Shown here: positions 48,558 to 59,152 of the stretch, piece after piece
Layout of the letters: the number at the start of each line of letters is the position of its first letter
Numbering within the stretch: position 1 is the stretch's first letter
DNA from: Plecoglossus altivelis
Lineage: Eukaryota > Chordata > Actinopteri > Osmeriformes > Plecoglossidae
DNA: 64,000 nt
Direction of reading: 5' to 3'
Assembly: GCA_036571765.1 (NCBI GenBank)
Contig: BROE01000001.1
Coordinates: forward strand, 11,306,152 to 11,370,151
Notes under the pieces: generated by a model
Told to the model about the DNA's origin: nothing
Database searches by the model: none
Seen by the model: the letters and a program-made list of their open reading frames with translations, nothing else
Made by a program: the position numbers and the translations under genes

Positions 48558-51192
48558 TCTCTCGCTCTGCCCTCAGCCTCCCCCCATCAGAGGACGTCTC
48601 CGTCATTTCACACAGTCACGAAAGCCGAAAACGGAACCCGTCGTCCGTTCGCCCTGCGCCTTGTCTCTTGTCAGGACATGCGGGCGGGTGTGCGGTCACG
48701 CAGTTCTGCTTCCCCACGGTTCTCGCAACCTTTCAGTCCAGCGTTGCCTCCGTCTCCCCAGTGACACCCCAGGCTGGTGTGCAGTACCTCTCTTCTGGTT
48801 GACTTCCTAACTCTCCCCTAGGCTCCCTGGAGCTGCTGTCTCTGCCCCAGGCTCCCTGGAGCTGCTGTCTCTGCCCCAGGCTCCCTGGAGCTGCTGTCTC
48901 TGCCTCTGGCTACCATCCACACTCATACATCATATTTCATATAACGTCACGGTCAGCACCTATTCTGTCTTGACATTATCATTACAGAAGACAGCCTTCT
49001 CCTCTGTGTAAGTGTGTGCAGGGGTGTGTAGACGTTGCATGGTGTATGAGGGTATGTGTAGGTGTGCGTGGGTACAGAGGAGAGGGTTGGACGTACCAGC
49101 CAATAGACAGGCTCCTCTGACTAAGAGCTGGAAGTTGAGTTCGTACGGGGCCAGGTTGACTGCTGGGCTGGTGAAGATGGCGTGGGTACAGTGTTGCTCT
49201 GTGCCCAAGGTCCGTTCCTGCTTGCCTGACGTGGCTCCAAAACAACTGGTAGGCCTGGCAAGGAACCATGGAAGTATCCGGGGCAGTTTAATGTACCACC
49301 GCTAGTTCAACAACCGGATGACATTTCTCAAACAGCGTTTTTATTGACAGTACATTGTAAACACGCTAATGTGTAAAATCATGTTCCTAATGTAGCATCG
49401 TTTACGGACGGTTACGAACGCACCCTGTTTCTTCGAATGACTTCCCCCCATTTTCACTTTTACTTGGAGTGATCCGCCCAGTAACGATGGGAGTGAACAC
49501 TGTGGGATACACCAAACGGATCGCTCCATTCTCCAACGTGGGGAGTTCTAGCGTGGTGCTAATGACCACAGACACTATGTCCATTGGACCGATGACCCCT
49601 GTGCCAACGATGAAGGTTGTTCTCTCCAGATCCTCGTCCAGGATGAGGTGTCCTGAAACAGAGAAACGTTCTCACTCTCAAATATTGGTTGGTTCCTTTG
49701 CGAAGATCTTAACTCACAAACATACAAAACAGGTTCCCTGTTAGGAAAGTACAGCCATGTCCTGCTTGAGCCTGTCTATGCCTCCTCCTATGAGATGAAA
49801 AGATTATACTAACCAAATGAAATAAGAGAGGTAATCACAGAAGGTTTATTAGATTGGTATTCTGCTCTGATATAAAACATCAAGAGGTTATACCCGGCTA
49901 TTCAAACAGACAGGTCTCTCTAAGTCAATCTCAAAACCAGCATGTGATTATCAAATATTCCTGACAACGTTCTGGTGGATTCCATGGTGCGCAGACATGC
50001 TGCAGGCAAACGTCTGCGTTGTCTCATGTTCTAGCGGGTGTTCTTGGTATTAAAGACGGGAGAGCCAATCACGTGTCTTCTGGCGGTCGCCCCTGATCAG
50101 ATTAGATTGATCACCATTCAGGAATGTGATGTGTTGTGGGTCTTGGTCGGGAGGACTGAGGAACCTTTCCAGCTGAATCCTCCACATGCCTGTGCACAGT
50201 TGCAGATCTCTTTAATGACCAAACGTGTGTCTGACTGTGTGAAGTCATTTGCCGCGATGCAGCAATAACAAGGTGTGTCATTTATTAATGTAATCATACG
50301 TACTGTCTCCTCTTTTTCTCTTCTCGGTCTCTCTCCCTGTTGCTCTTTCTCTTCCTATTGCTCTCTCTCTCTTCCTATTGCTCTCTCTCTCTTCCTATTG
50401 CTCTCTCTTTCTCCCTCTTGCGCTCTCTCTCTCTCTCTAGCACTCTCTCTGTGTCTCTCTCCCTCTTGTTATCTCTCTCTCCTTCTCTCTCTCTCTTTCT
50501 CTGTACCTCGTGGTCCCTCTTCCGCCTCTTACCATTGGTGCACTGCATGTCCAAGTTGGAACTTCCACAGCAGCCCCACTCGCGGCCGTTCCCACACTGC
50601 CCGTCCAGGCCTGCCCCTGGTGGGCAGCAGTCTAGACAGCAGTCCTCCAGCTTGCCCCGGCTCTGGATCTGCACGCCCACCATGCGGCCCGCGATCACCG
50701 CCTCGAAACCCACCACCACTTCCTTCTCCCCCAGAGGGTACACAAACACACCTGAGGGGGAGAGGAGGGGGAGGGAGGGAGAGGGAGAGAGAGGGAGGGA
50801 GAGGTGGAGGGGGCACACAACACATCTTGTACCACGATTAAACACGCAAACAATGATCATATACGCCCAATAAAACATATTCATGAAATGCATTGAAAGG
50901 ACAGCATCTTCAAATATTAATCACATACATTGAAAAGGACCAAATATGAACATATTCATTTCACAGGCGAAAAACGCCATCTGCATCCATCCTGTCCACC
51001 CCTCAGATGAGGACGGTGCCCTTCCTCCCACGAGGGGCGGGACCCCGACTCACCTTCGATTGACTCGGGCTCCGTGTTGGCGTAGGTGAGGGTGGCGGTG
51101 GTGCCCAGGGAGCAGCCGTTGGCGCAGGACTTGATGCAGGAGGACTTGAGGAGCAGCGGTGCCCACGTGGAGTGTTTCCTCAGGCCAGGCAT
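40258..51192 (-). CDS. vwa5b2: von Willebrand factor A domain-containing protein 5B2
   Basis: Role unknown in the family; VIT plus vWA architecture. Coding exons on minus: 51192-51054, 50751-50533, 49652-49424, 49245-49097, 48476-48345, 48032-47908, 47713-47537, 47355-47245, 46443-46241, 44858-44744, 44560-44375, 44244-44028, 43829-43513, 43369-43132, 42872-42519, 42418-42275, 42168-42040, 41936-41886, 41608-41497, 41418-41295, 41022-40258. All are GT-AG, in frame, total 1411 aa. The N-terminus starts MPGLRKHSTWAPL, like both human VWA5B proteins. The VIT domain is about 1-140. The vWA domain (about 370-530) has MIDAS residues DRSGS at 376-380, MGGTN and TDGS. A Gly/Glu-rich GGA-repeat stretch lies in exon 42872-42519. 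The C-terminus has WATVVALAWLEHR, MEWELVAAKADFWL and LLRHWDENIKLNMLCYNP. Neighbour alg3 favours B2 over B1. Human B2 is somewhat shorter. Confidence 0.95.
41745..41868. repeat. About 22-bp minisatellite in a vwa5b2 intron
   Basis: The unit ACAGGTTGGATGAGGGTGTA, with two further bases, repeats five to six times with substitutions. Confidence 0.85.
42974..43042. mobile_element. Tc1-type transposon terminal fragment
   Basis: TACACTACCAGTCAAAAGTT followed by TTCACACACC resembles the common fish Tc1-like terminus (ACTACCAGTCAAAAGTTTGG type). Only one end is present, in a vwa5b2 intron, with no transposase sequence. Confidence 0.7.
45110..45325. repeat. GA-rich purine tract in a vwa5b2 intron
   Basis: About 200 bp made almost only of GAGAGA, GGAAGAG and AGAAAG blocks. 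Confidence 0.9.
46018..46235. repeat. CT-rich minisatellite before a vwa5b2 exon
   Basis: TCTGACCCCTCCCTCTCACC-type units of about 20 bp repeat roughly ten times, ending at the donor side of exon 46443-46241. Confidence 0.85.
48115..48320. repeat. 24-bp ACTCAGACACAGACACACAC minisatellite
   Basis: Units built from AATACTCAGACACAGACACA repeat about eight times with length variation, in a vwa5b2 intron. Confidence 0.9.
48822..48912. repeat. 29-bp repeat, three copies
   Basis: Three near-perfect copies of a unit starting GGCTCCCTGGAGCTGCTGTC and ending TCTGCCCCA, in a vwa5b2 intron. Confidence 0.92.
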
Positions 51193-51682
51193 GTTCTCAG
51201 GCCTCCAGCAGAGCTCCTGCTCACGGCTACCTGGCCAGGGACAGAGACGAGCGCCTCAGCTTCTGGAGAGTGGGATCGTGTGCCCGCGTGCTCTGTGTGT
51301 GTGTGTGTGTTTGTGCGTGCTTGTGTGTGTGCCCGCGTGCTCTGTGTGTGTGTGTGTGTGTGTTTGTGCATGCGTGCGTGTGCGCGCGTGCTCAATGTGT
51401 GGGTGTGCTAAGTGTGTGTGTGAATATCCATGTAAATAGAGTTCTTTTTTCCACTATTGGCCAGAACTGTTTAGTTATCACAGGGAGAGATCAGGAGATC
51501 TGGAAAGTCGACTCAGCCAAACGTGATCAGAAAGGATCCTCAGTCGGTAGGAAATAAACAGGCGTTGTGACAGAACAGCAACGTTGTCATGCAGAGGTTA
51601 GAGGTTTATGTTATGTTCAAGAGGCACAACACATCCTGAACCAGATCTATCCAGACGACATCTAGCCTCTACTCTCCTCTAA

Positions 51683-51706
51683 CCCCCCCCCCCCCCCCCC
51701 CCCCCC
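51683..51706. repeat. Poly-C run (24)
   Basis: Twenty-four consecutive C residues upstream of the vwa5b2 coding start; probable length error site and G-quadruplex or i-motif candidate. Confidence 0.92.
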
Positions 51707-52254
51707 TCCAGCTGCGTAGCAACCTATCGAAACATGGTTTCTGAGTATTAGAGAGTAGGCTAATCATTAACTAAGGTACGCTGGTCAACACTCCACACTT
51801 ACAGTAGTTCCTAAGCTTCCACTCAATGCATGACACCATGCAAATCCCCTGATCCACCAACCTCACTCTGACCTGACAGCACAGAAAGTTGCGTCCTGAT
51901 GTGATTAGAGGGACGATCCAGATGAGATATTGAACATGGGCCGGTTAGTGGCGAACCGAAGACCGTTGAAAGCTTTTTGGTGAAAGCGCAGACCTCCTCT
52001 CCATCACCCAGAGAGACAGCGAAAGGACTCAACGTGTGACAGAGTGACTTGCTCTTATTAAACTCTCCTTCAGATGCAGCTGGCCACGGTTAATCCCGTA
52101 AAAGAAAAAAAGAAAAAAGAAAGTAGTAAAACACAGTTGCTAGTAACTGACCACTTAGCCCTGCTTGGATATGAAACAATCTTCTTAGCTTTTGAGCAAG
52201 TGGAATGGTAAACACGTGTAATGGAGGACCTGTTAGCACGGCACAGTTCAGCGA

Positions 52255-52258
<4 letters not shown>

Positions 52259-52315
<57 letters not shown>

Positions 52316-52323
52316 GTGTGTGT
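52259..52323. repeat. (TG)n microsatellite
   Basis: About 65 bp of nearly perfect TG between vwa5b2 and the tandem duplication. Confidence 0.95.
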
Positions 52324-52976
52324 AAATATATGTGTGGGAGAGTTTGCATCCATGTGAGGGTGAGTAAATGAGAGTTACGTCTACCGTGTGTGTGGGTGTG
52401 AGGAAGGTTTTGCTCTCCAAAGGTCTCTGCATCTACCTCTCTCTAAGTAGATCAACAGCTTCCATCTGCTCTTGCTTGGTTCTGTTCATGGAGAAAGGGG
52501 GGGGCACGGGGGGGAGCGGGTCGCAGGGGTGGGATCCGACCAGAAAACCTCACATGGTCAGGTGCGGTAGAGAACAAAACCTCTTTATACTATGTGTATG
52601 TGTTTGAAATGGCAGGCCATCTGTACTGGAAAGGGATTTTGAGGGGAACATTCACATCCAATAAGACAAGGCACAGTTCACTGTGGTTTATCCACAAAGT
52701 GTTGGCTGATGATACAACAGCCATGTGCTGTCTGTCTTTCTCTCTAACACTGTCTCCTTCTCTGCCTCCTCATTTTGCCATATGCTTATTTACTTAGAAA
52801 CATAAGTAACTTCAATATTTGGACAAATCTGAAGCTAAGATATGAGCTCTCTGTAGAATTCTTTTCAAGAAAAGACTGCAGGGGGATAGGGAGTAGGACC
52901 ACCCTACTGCACTGCAGCCTTTCAGAGTTCATGGAAGAAGAAGAAGAAATTGATTAAACGCTAAATCAGTACTTAC

Positions 52977-53160
52977 TGCGTTTCTTCTCAGATGTGGTCT
53001 CAATTGGCTCGGTTGGTTCTTAACTATTGGATGAGCCTCCCGGTTTGCAGCATCACTCCAGTCCTCTTCTGCTGTGAGTCTCTCCAGAGGGTTTTTACCG
53101 GCAACGGACTCTGTCACAGCTTATTTACTCATGCGCGCGCATCAAGGATGGGGACGGTAG
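52977..53160 (-). other. Possible untranslated first exon with strong donor (copy 1)
   Basis: On the minus strand the segment ends AGAAACGCA|GTAAGTACT, a strong donor, downstream of a CpG-rich GCGCGCGCA patch. It lies upstream of vwa5b2 in the right orientation. The exon acceptor candidate CTGGCCAG just before the vwa5b2 ATG (about 51229) could receive it. No in-frame ATG is present, so it would be 5' UTR. This is an inference from splice motifs alone. Confidence 0.3.
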
Positions 53161-54063
53161 ACGTACGCGCGCGAGTAGCCAGAGAGAGAGAAGGAGAGAG
53201 AAACAGAGAGGGGGAGCCAATAGTTATGGATTCTGTATAGGTTGAAGTATAGTTTTACCAAAATCGCCGCATTTTTCTAAATTCCTTTGCTTTTTCAAAA
53301 ATCACAGGCTAACCCGGCGAAACGCTGTTTGCATCTGTTTAGTGAACAGGCGGTAGGCTCGAATCGCGGCCCCAGTCATGAAGATGCAGTATGTGGCCGC
53401 CTCATTAGTGCGTCTCATTCAGTCTATATCAATCTCCAGCTGTCTGGACGCTCATAGCCTGCAGGTTGGGGACCTTTATTATCTTTCCAGAACTTTCCAT
53501 CGTTTATATTAGACGCATCGTCAGCACTTACTATAGTCAGATTTTCTTTCAAAGCAAGTCCCTTGCTAATTATAGTCCCTGGCTTTACATTGTAGACCAG
53601 TAATCATGTATAATAGTGTGTTTGTGATAATTAGCGATCATTGTTGGCCATGCTCTTGTATTGTTGGCCAAATTGCAACCTAAATGCTATCTGTTTTACG
53701 CAACCGCTGACTAAGGTAGCTGTGTTCAACATCGTGATGACCCCTTAATCACAGAAACCCTAGTTCATCATCAATGAATCTGAATATCTCTCCACCTGTT
53801 GAACCTGAACTCTCATAGATGAGAACATCGTCTGCAGCGCCATCTAGTGGCAAAACAACTGGATGAATCACAAACACTATGAACACCGAAGGCTATAGTT
53901 TACAATCTGAAAAAGACCAGGTAGGCGAATCAATTTAAATTGGTGTTAATAACAAAAAAGACACACTCAAATAGTAACATTATATCTTTTTTTTTCCTGT
54001 GGTCAAACTGATCAAATACCATGAAATAAAGGATTCTCTAACACAAGTACATGGAAGGCGATT

Positions 54064-54262
54064 CTATTGGTCCTTGTGTTTCTGTGGGAGGGTCTTTATG
54101 CGTCTCCTCCCAATGGAGGGAAGGACATGGTACTTGTTGAGCGAGCTGACGGGAACCGGAGGCACCAGGAGTGGACTCTGAAGAAGAGAGGAGCCAGGAA
54201 GAAACTCACTGGACTCTGATTGGTTAGGAGTGACCTCCTAGCCACCCTTCTGTCTGCTGTTC
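54064..54262 (-). pseudogene. Duplicated 3' fragment of the RPKS-repeat gene
   Basis: This is the copy-1 counterpart of the last 56 or so codons of the minus-strand gene at 55821-56678, including PVSSLNKYHVLPSIGRRR and the same stop. The frame stays open, but the homology breaks at about 54230-54262, so no start or upstream coding sequence is attached. It is non-functional as a gene unless spliced to something upstream. Confidence 0.8.
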
Positions 54263-54271
54263 GAGACTGGG

Positions 54272-54934
54272 GGGTCGCAGGGGTGGGATCCGACCAGAAA
54301 ACCTCACATGGTCAGGTGCGGTAGAGAACAAAACCTCTTTATACTATGTGTATGTGTTTGAAATGGCAGGCCATCTGTACTGGAAAGGGATTTTGAGGGG
54401 AACATTCACATCCAATAAGACAAGGCACAGTTCACTGTGGTTTATCCACAAAGTGTTGGCTGATGATACAACAGCCATGGTGCTGTCTGTCTTTCTCTCT
54501 AACACTGTCTCCTTCTCTGCCTCCTCATTTTGCCATATGCTTATTTACTTAGAAACATAAGTAACTTCAATATTTGGACAAATCTGAAGCTAAGATATGA
54601 GCTCTCTGTAGAATTCTTTTCAAGAAAAGACTGCAGGGGGATAGGGAGTAGGACCACCCTACTGCACTGCAGCCTTTCAGAGTTCATGGAAGAAGAAGAA
54701 GAAATTGATTAAACGCTAAATCAGTACTTACTGCGTTTCTTCTCAGATGTGGTCTCAATTGGCTCGGTTGGTTCTTAACTATTGGATGAGCCTCCCGGTT
54801 TGCAGCATCACTCCAGTCCTCTTCTGCTGTGAGTCTCTCCAGAGGGTTTTTACCGGCAACGGACTCTGTCACAGCTTATTTACTCATGCGCGCGCATCAA
54901 GGATGGGGACGGTAGACGTACGCGCGCGAGTAGC

Positions 54935-54969
<35 letters not shown>

Positions 54970-56026
54970 GGAGCTCAATAGTTATGGTTCTGTATAGGTT
55001 GAAGTATAGTTTTACCAAAATCGCCGCATTTTTCTAAATTCCTTTGCTTTTTCAAAAATCACAGGCTAACCCGGCGAAACGCTGTTTGCATCTGTTTAGT
55101 GAACAGGCGGTAGGCTCGAATCGCGGCCCCAGTCATGAAGATGCAGTATGTGGCCGCCTCATTAGTGCGTCTCATTCAGTCTATATCAATCTCCAGCTGT
55201 CTGGACGCTCATAGCCTGCAGGTTGGGGACCTTTATTATCTTTCCAGAACTTTCCATCGTTTATATTAGACGCATCGTCAGCACTTACTATAGTCAGATT
55301 TTCTTTCAAAGCAAGTCCCTTGCTAATTATAGTCCCTGGCTTTACATTGTAGACCAGTAATCATGTATAATAGTGTGTTTGTGATAATTAGCGATCATTG
55401 TTGGCCATGCTCTTGTATTGTTGGCCAAATTGCAACCTAAATGCTATCTGTTTTACGCAACCGCTGACTAAGGTAGCTGTGTTCAACATCGTGATGACCC
55501 CTTAATCACAGAAACCCTAGTTCATCATCAATGAATCTGAATATCTCTCCACCTGTTGAACCTGAACTCTCATAGATGAGAACATCGTCTGCAGCGCCAT
55601 CTAGTGGCAAAACAACTGGATGAATCACAAACACTATGAACACCGAAGGCTATAGTTTACAATCTGAAAAAGACCAGGTAGGCGAATCAATTTAAATTGG
55701 TGTTAATAACAAAAAAGACACACTCAAATAGTAACATTATATCTTTTTTTTTCCTGTGGTCAAACTGATCAAATACCATGAAATAAAGGATTCTCTAACA
55801 CAAGTACATGGAAGGCGATTCTATTGGTCCTTGTGTTTCTGTGGGAGGGTCTTTATGCGTCTCCTCCCAATGGAGGGAAGGACATGGTACTTGTTGAGCG
55901 AGCTGACGGGAACCGGAGGCACCAGGAGTGGACTCTGAAGAAGAGAGGAGCCAGGAAGAAACTCACTGGACTCTGATTGGTTAGGAGTGAGTGACTGGTC
56001 GCTAGTCACCCTTCTGTCTGGCTGTT
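54272..56026. repeat. Tandem duplication, copy 2 (about 1.75 kb)
   Basis: This is the second copy, directly adjacent in the same orientation. It retains the natural continuation into the RPKS-repeat gene at its right end, so copy 2 is likely the original on that side. The candidate first exon with donor CGCA|GTAAGT is repeated here at 54732. Confidence 0.95.
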
Positions 56027-56678
56027 CTGGCTGTCGAACAGGTCGATATCGTGAGTTTTTCTCGATGTTGAGGTTTTTCTCTGTGTTCTGTGACTTTGGA
56101 GCAGATGGCTCACGTTCGACACAAGGTTGAGGTTGGACGTGATGACGCTGGCGTCCCTTAGAGGACTTTGGCCTCATTCTCTGACCTCTGACCTCTGGGT
56201 TCACCTGGTCGAAAACTGGACTGCTGATGTTTCCGCTGGTCACTCGCTCTTTCCCAGTCTGTCTTTTAGTCTCCCCAATAGTGTCTCTGCCATCGTCTCT
56301 TCTAGTCTCTCTGTCGTCATCATCTCGAAAGGAATAAGGTTTTGTTGACGTCCGTACCTCTCTAGGATCATCTGCTGTCAGAATTTGGTTCTGTTCCCCA
56401 GATGGTTTCTGGGAGGGTGTCTTGCATCCCATAGCAGACTTGGGTCTAACCACAGGGGTCCTGCTACCTGGGTAATACGCAGTTAAACGATGCTCTTCTT
56501 GTCGGTCATCCAGGTGGCGATCTAAAAACCCACAGGATGGACCAGCTGGAGAGGGTTTCTGTTGAGGAGTGTGCCTGCGGCGGCCCTTGGCTGACTTGGG
56601 CCTGAAGGTGTCCTTCTCCCTGTCCTCCACAACACAGGTGGCGCTGTGGAGCGGACTGTCCCTTTGAGACGTCTCCAT
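55821..56678 (-). CDS. Unrecognised protein with three RPKS(A/S)(K/M)G repeats
   Basis: I do not recognise this gene. From the Met at 56678 the frame gives 285 aa, hydrophilic and rich in Ser, Arg, Lys, Gln and Pro, with no membrane segment or obvious globular domain. Three diverged motifs, FRPKSAKGRRRH, VRPKSAMGCKTP and MRPKSSKGRQRHH, are spaced along the chain, and the end is HVLPSIGRRRIKTLPQKHKD. The frame continues open upstream to about 56795 without an ATG, and CCCTCTGCAG just before the Met is a plausible acceptor. So this may be the last, main exon of a multi-exon gene with 5' exons nearer 57 kb. It has about 56 C-terminal codons duplicated at 54064-54262. Basic RPKS-type repeats can bind microtubules or nucleic acid, but nothing here proves that. 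Confidence 0.6.
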   Translation of the reverse strand: METSQRDSPLHSATCVVEDREKDTFRPKSAKGRRRHTPQQKPSPAGPSCGFLDRHLDDRQEEHRLTAYYPGSRTPVVRPKSAMGCKTPSQKPSGEQNQILTADDPREVRTSTKPYSFRDDDDRETRRDDGRDTIGETKRQTGKERVTSGNISSPVFDQVNPEVRGQRMRPKSSKGRQRHHVQPQPCVEREPSAPKSQNTEKNLNIEKNSRYRPVRQPEQPDRRVTSDQSLTPNQSESSEFLPGSSLLQSPLLVPPVPVSSLNKYHVLPSIGRRRIKTLPQKHKDQ

Positions 56679-56799
56679 GGGCTGCAGAGGGACGGCGTCA
56701 GATAAGAGGCGTCTGGTGCTGTTTATGACACGGATGTCAAATAAAACGCTGATAAGATAACCGTCTATGTTTCTGACCTCCACTGATTCACACAATGTA

Positions 56800-57530
56800 C
56801 ATGGAAAACAAGGATGGCACAGGGATCGGAAACATCTAATATGTCAATTGTCAAAGCTCACGTCCTTTTCCTAAGCGGTTTAGGCTACTTTTCAGTTTTT
56901 TAAAAGTTATAAAAAAGTAGACATTCATCCAATTCAAAGACAGTGTGCTTGAACAATGCATGTCACAAAGTGATGTATGTCCTAAAATTACACTTTATCA
57001 CATATTTTCATGGCTTCATTTTCTTCAACATAATTTGATTTGTTTAACAAAGACTGCTTTTACCTGTGTTGGTGCCTCTCCACGTCTATACCATCTGGAC
57101 CATCTGAAGAGTTCTTGTGTACAGCTGCTTACCCTAACAACCTGTCCTCACAATAACACTGTGTTGGAGACTATGTTTGTCTTCGCTGCAGGAAGGTAAA
57201 TATCTCCAGGCGGCTCATCAGACGTGTATAGGAGTGTGCCCATGTCTATGCCAGTTAGTCCATGCCAGTTGGTCTCTTTATGTTGAACAGGGGCGCATTA
57301 AGACCCTTGAGTTATATTTGTCATCGTCAGTGATCACTTACTCATTACTAAAATGTACAAGCATTGTATTTCTATGCTGCTATAGACCAAATGTTTATAG
57401 TACTAACTAGTGCAAGTGAGAGTGAGAGTGTCAAGTTATACACTATATATAGTCATTTAAGGGTTTATTTTGTAACGAACTATAAGCTGTGTATTTCAGT
57501 ACAGCTCCAATTGAAACTGGATAACGTTGT
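56800..57530. other. Noncoding interval between the RPKS-repeat gene and them6 copy 1
   Basis: AT-rich unique sequence; it may contain 5' exons of the minus-strand gene, but none can be assigned. No repeat is recognised. Confidence 0.5.
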
Positions 57531-57532
57531 AG

Positions 57533-57537
57533 CCAAT
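57533..57537 (+). promoter_or_regulatory. CCAAT box of them6 copy 1
   Basis: CCAATCAG lies about 140 bp before the proposed start codon; the second them6 gene has the same CCAATCAG at 59944, about 90 bp before its proposed first donor. Confidence 0.5.
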
Positions 57538-57673
57538 CAGCTTTTAGTGCGTGCGTCGGACCCCGGAAACGTCACGCGTTCGCTGGAAACTTTGTTACAT
57601 TCTGCTTCCATGTTCAATGCTTGCAGTTGAGTCTACTTTTGGAAAGCTGAGGACAGCAAGATAGCTATACGAC

Positions 57674-59114
57674 ATGGAAGAGGACCAGACGGTAGTTGTG
57701 TAAGTACGATTATTTATTAGCAAGAAGTAAAGGCATAAGTAGTTCAAAAAAAACGTGCATAGGATTAGGTAGCTGTAAAGAAAATCCGCGTGCACAGATA
57801 GTCATTGTATTTCTCGTCACTGACCAAGATGAACGATTATCTGACAGTTCTGGTAATTTCCACTGTAATAAATGATTTTTGGGAGACTTTGGTATTTAAC
57901 AACTTCTATAGTAGGCATACCAATCTACAAGCTGTGTGTGCTGAGAACATGTCGATTAGTAAATTGATTGAGTCAAAACTGCATCTCAAGGCTTCTGTAG
58001 ACCAGTAGGTCCGTTTTGAGTTAGATCAAATTTATTGTGATAATTCTTCACAAAGAATCAGATCAGACTAGGATTTAACAGATTAAAAAAACTGTCAACC
58101 TGTCACTTTTCCTGTAAAACCAGTTTTGATTAAACTTCAACAGTAATCTTATTCTCCCCCTAGAGAGGTAAAATATGAGATTGGCAGTTGAGTAAACTTT
58201 CTGGTCCAGCAACATTACTTCCTACAGAAACACAGTTTCCACACCCAGAGTGTAGGGCCCAGGCCTTCGACTCTTTGTCACAACACGAACATAAGGATCT
58301 ATCAGGCTCAAAAAGGTTTTCAGTTTAGAGCGTTGTATGTTTTATGGTTAACATTAAAAAGTTGGGATGCTTCTAATAACTTGACAGCCATTATTGGCGT
58401 ATGCCAGCCCTTCCCAGACCTTGCTCTCTGTCTCCATAGAGGGCTCCTGGTGTGGGTATTGGCTGTCCTACTGGGCCTCTTCTGCAGCCTGGATGTGTGG
58501 TACTTCCTGCGGTCTGGCTTGACGGTGGTCCGGGCCTGGTTCCAGCCTGTGGTCCGGGACATCCTGTTAGAGCAGAGTGTGTCAGGCCTTGTGGCCCCTC
58601 ACGACATGGACCTGTGTCACATGAACAATGCCCGCTACCTGCGAGAATGTGATTTTGCACGCTACTCCCTGTACACGCGGAACGGGGTGTTCAAGGCCCT
58701 CCGAGCCCTGGGGGCCTCCATGGTAGTGGGGGCGACCACCATCCGTTACCGCCGCGCGCTGTACGTCGGGGAGCGATTTGAGCTGCGCAGCCGCATTGTT
58801 GCCTGGGACGACAAGTCCTTCTACCTGGAGCAGAGATTTGTGTCCAGCAAAGACGACCGAGTCTCGGCGGTCATGCTCTGCAAACAGAATATCATACGCA
58901 GCAGTCCAGACAACATCATGCAGTTCCTGTGCAAGAGAAAGGTACGTCCATTTATAAGGGTTTGGAAGATGGGTGTTTGATTCACGAACGAATTCATTAC
59001 CCTATGAACTCATTTCTTAGACAAAGGGACTTGATTAGTCTCTAAGTTTTGTGCGTGCGTGTGCGTGCGTGTGCGTGCGTGTGCGTGCGTGTGCGTGCGT
59101 GTGCGTGCGTGTGC

Positions 59115-59152
<38 letters not shown>

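Larger units (their letters stand above)
52518..54262. repeat. Tandem duplication, copy 1 (about 1.75 kb)
   Basis: It begins GGGTCGCAGGGGTGGGATCC and is almost identical to 54272-56026. Differences visible by eye are a one-base indel near 52724, length changes in the GA tract near 53180, a few substitutions and a rearranged end after 54230. The copy carries the C-terminal codons of the gene at 55821-56678 as a fragment. Confidence 0.95.

Noticed and set aside
49424..49470. Earlier donors (CCAA|GTAAAA, AAAA|GTGAAA) for vwa5b2 coding exon 3
   Set aside because: Both break the frame into the next exon; the donor ACAGG|GTGCGT at 49424 restores it and gives a plausible ETGCFGAT junction.
40258..51192. 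mir-1224-type mirtron within vwa5b2
   Set aside because: Mammalian VWA5B2 hosts one, but none of the short introns here shows the expected GTGAGGAC start with a complementary 3' half.
52929..53117. 62-aa minus-strand frame in the duplication, present twice
   Set aside because: It does not start with ATG; its end coincides with a donor, so it fits a 5' UTR exon better than a protein.
58333..58439. N-terminal extension of them6 copy 1 read straight from intron 1
   Set aside because: It begins at TTG, not ATG, and runs through the CTCTGTCTCCATAG acceptor; splicing to the upstream ATG exon fits better.
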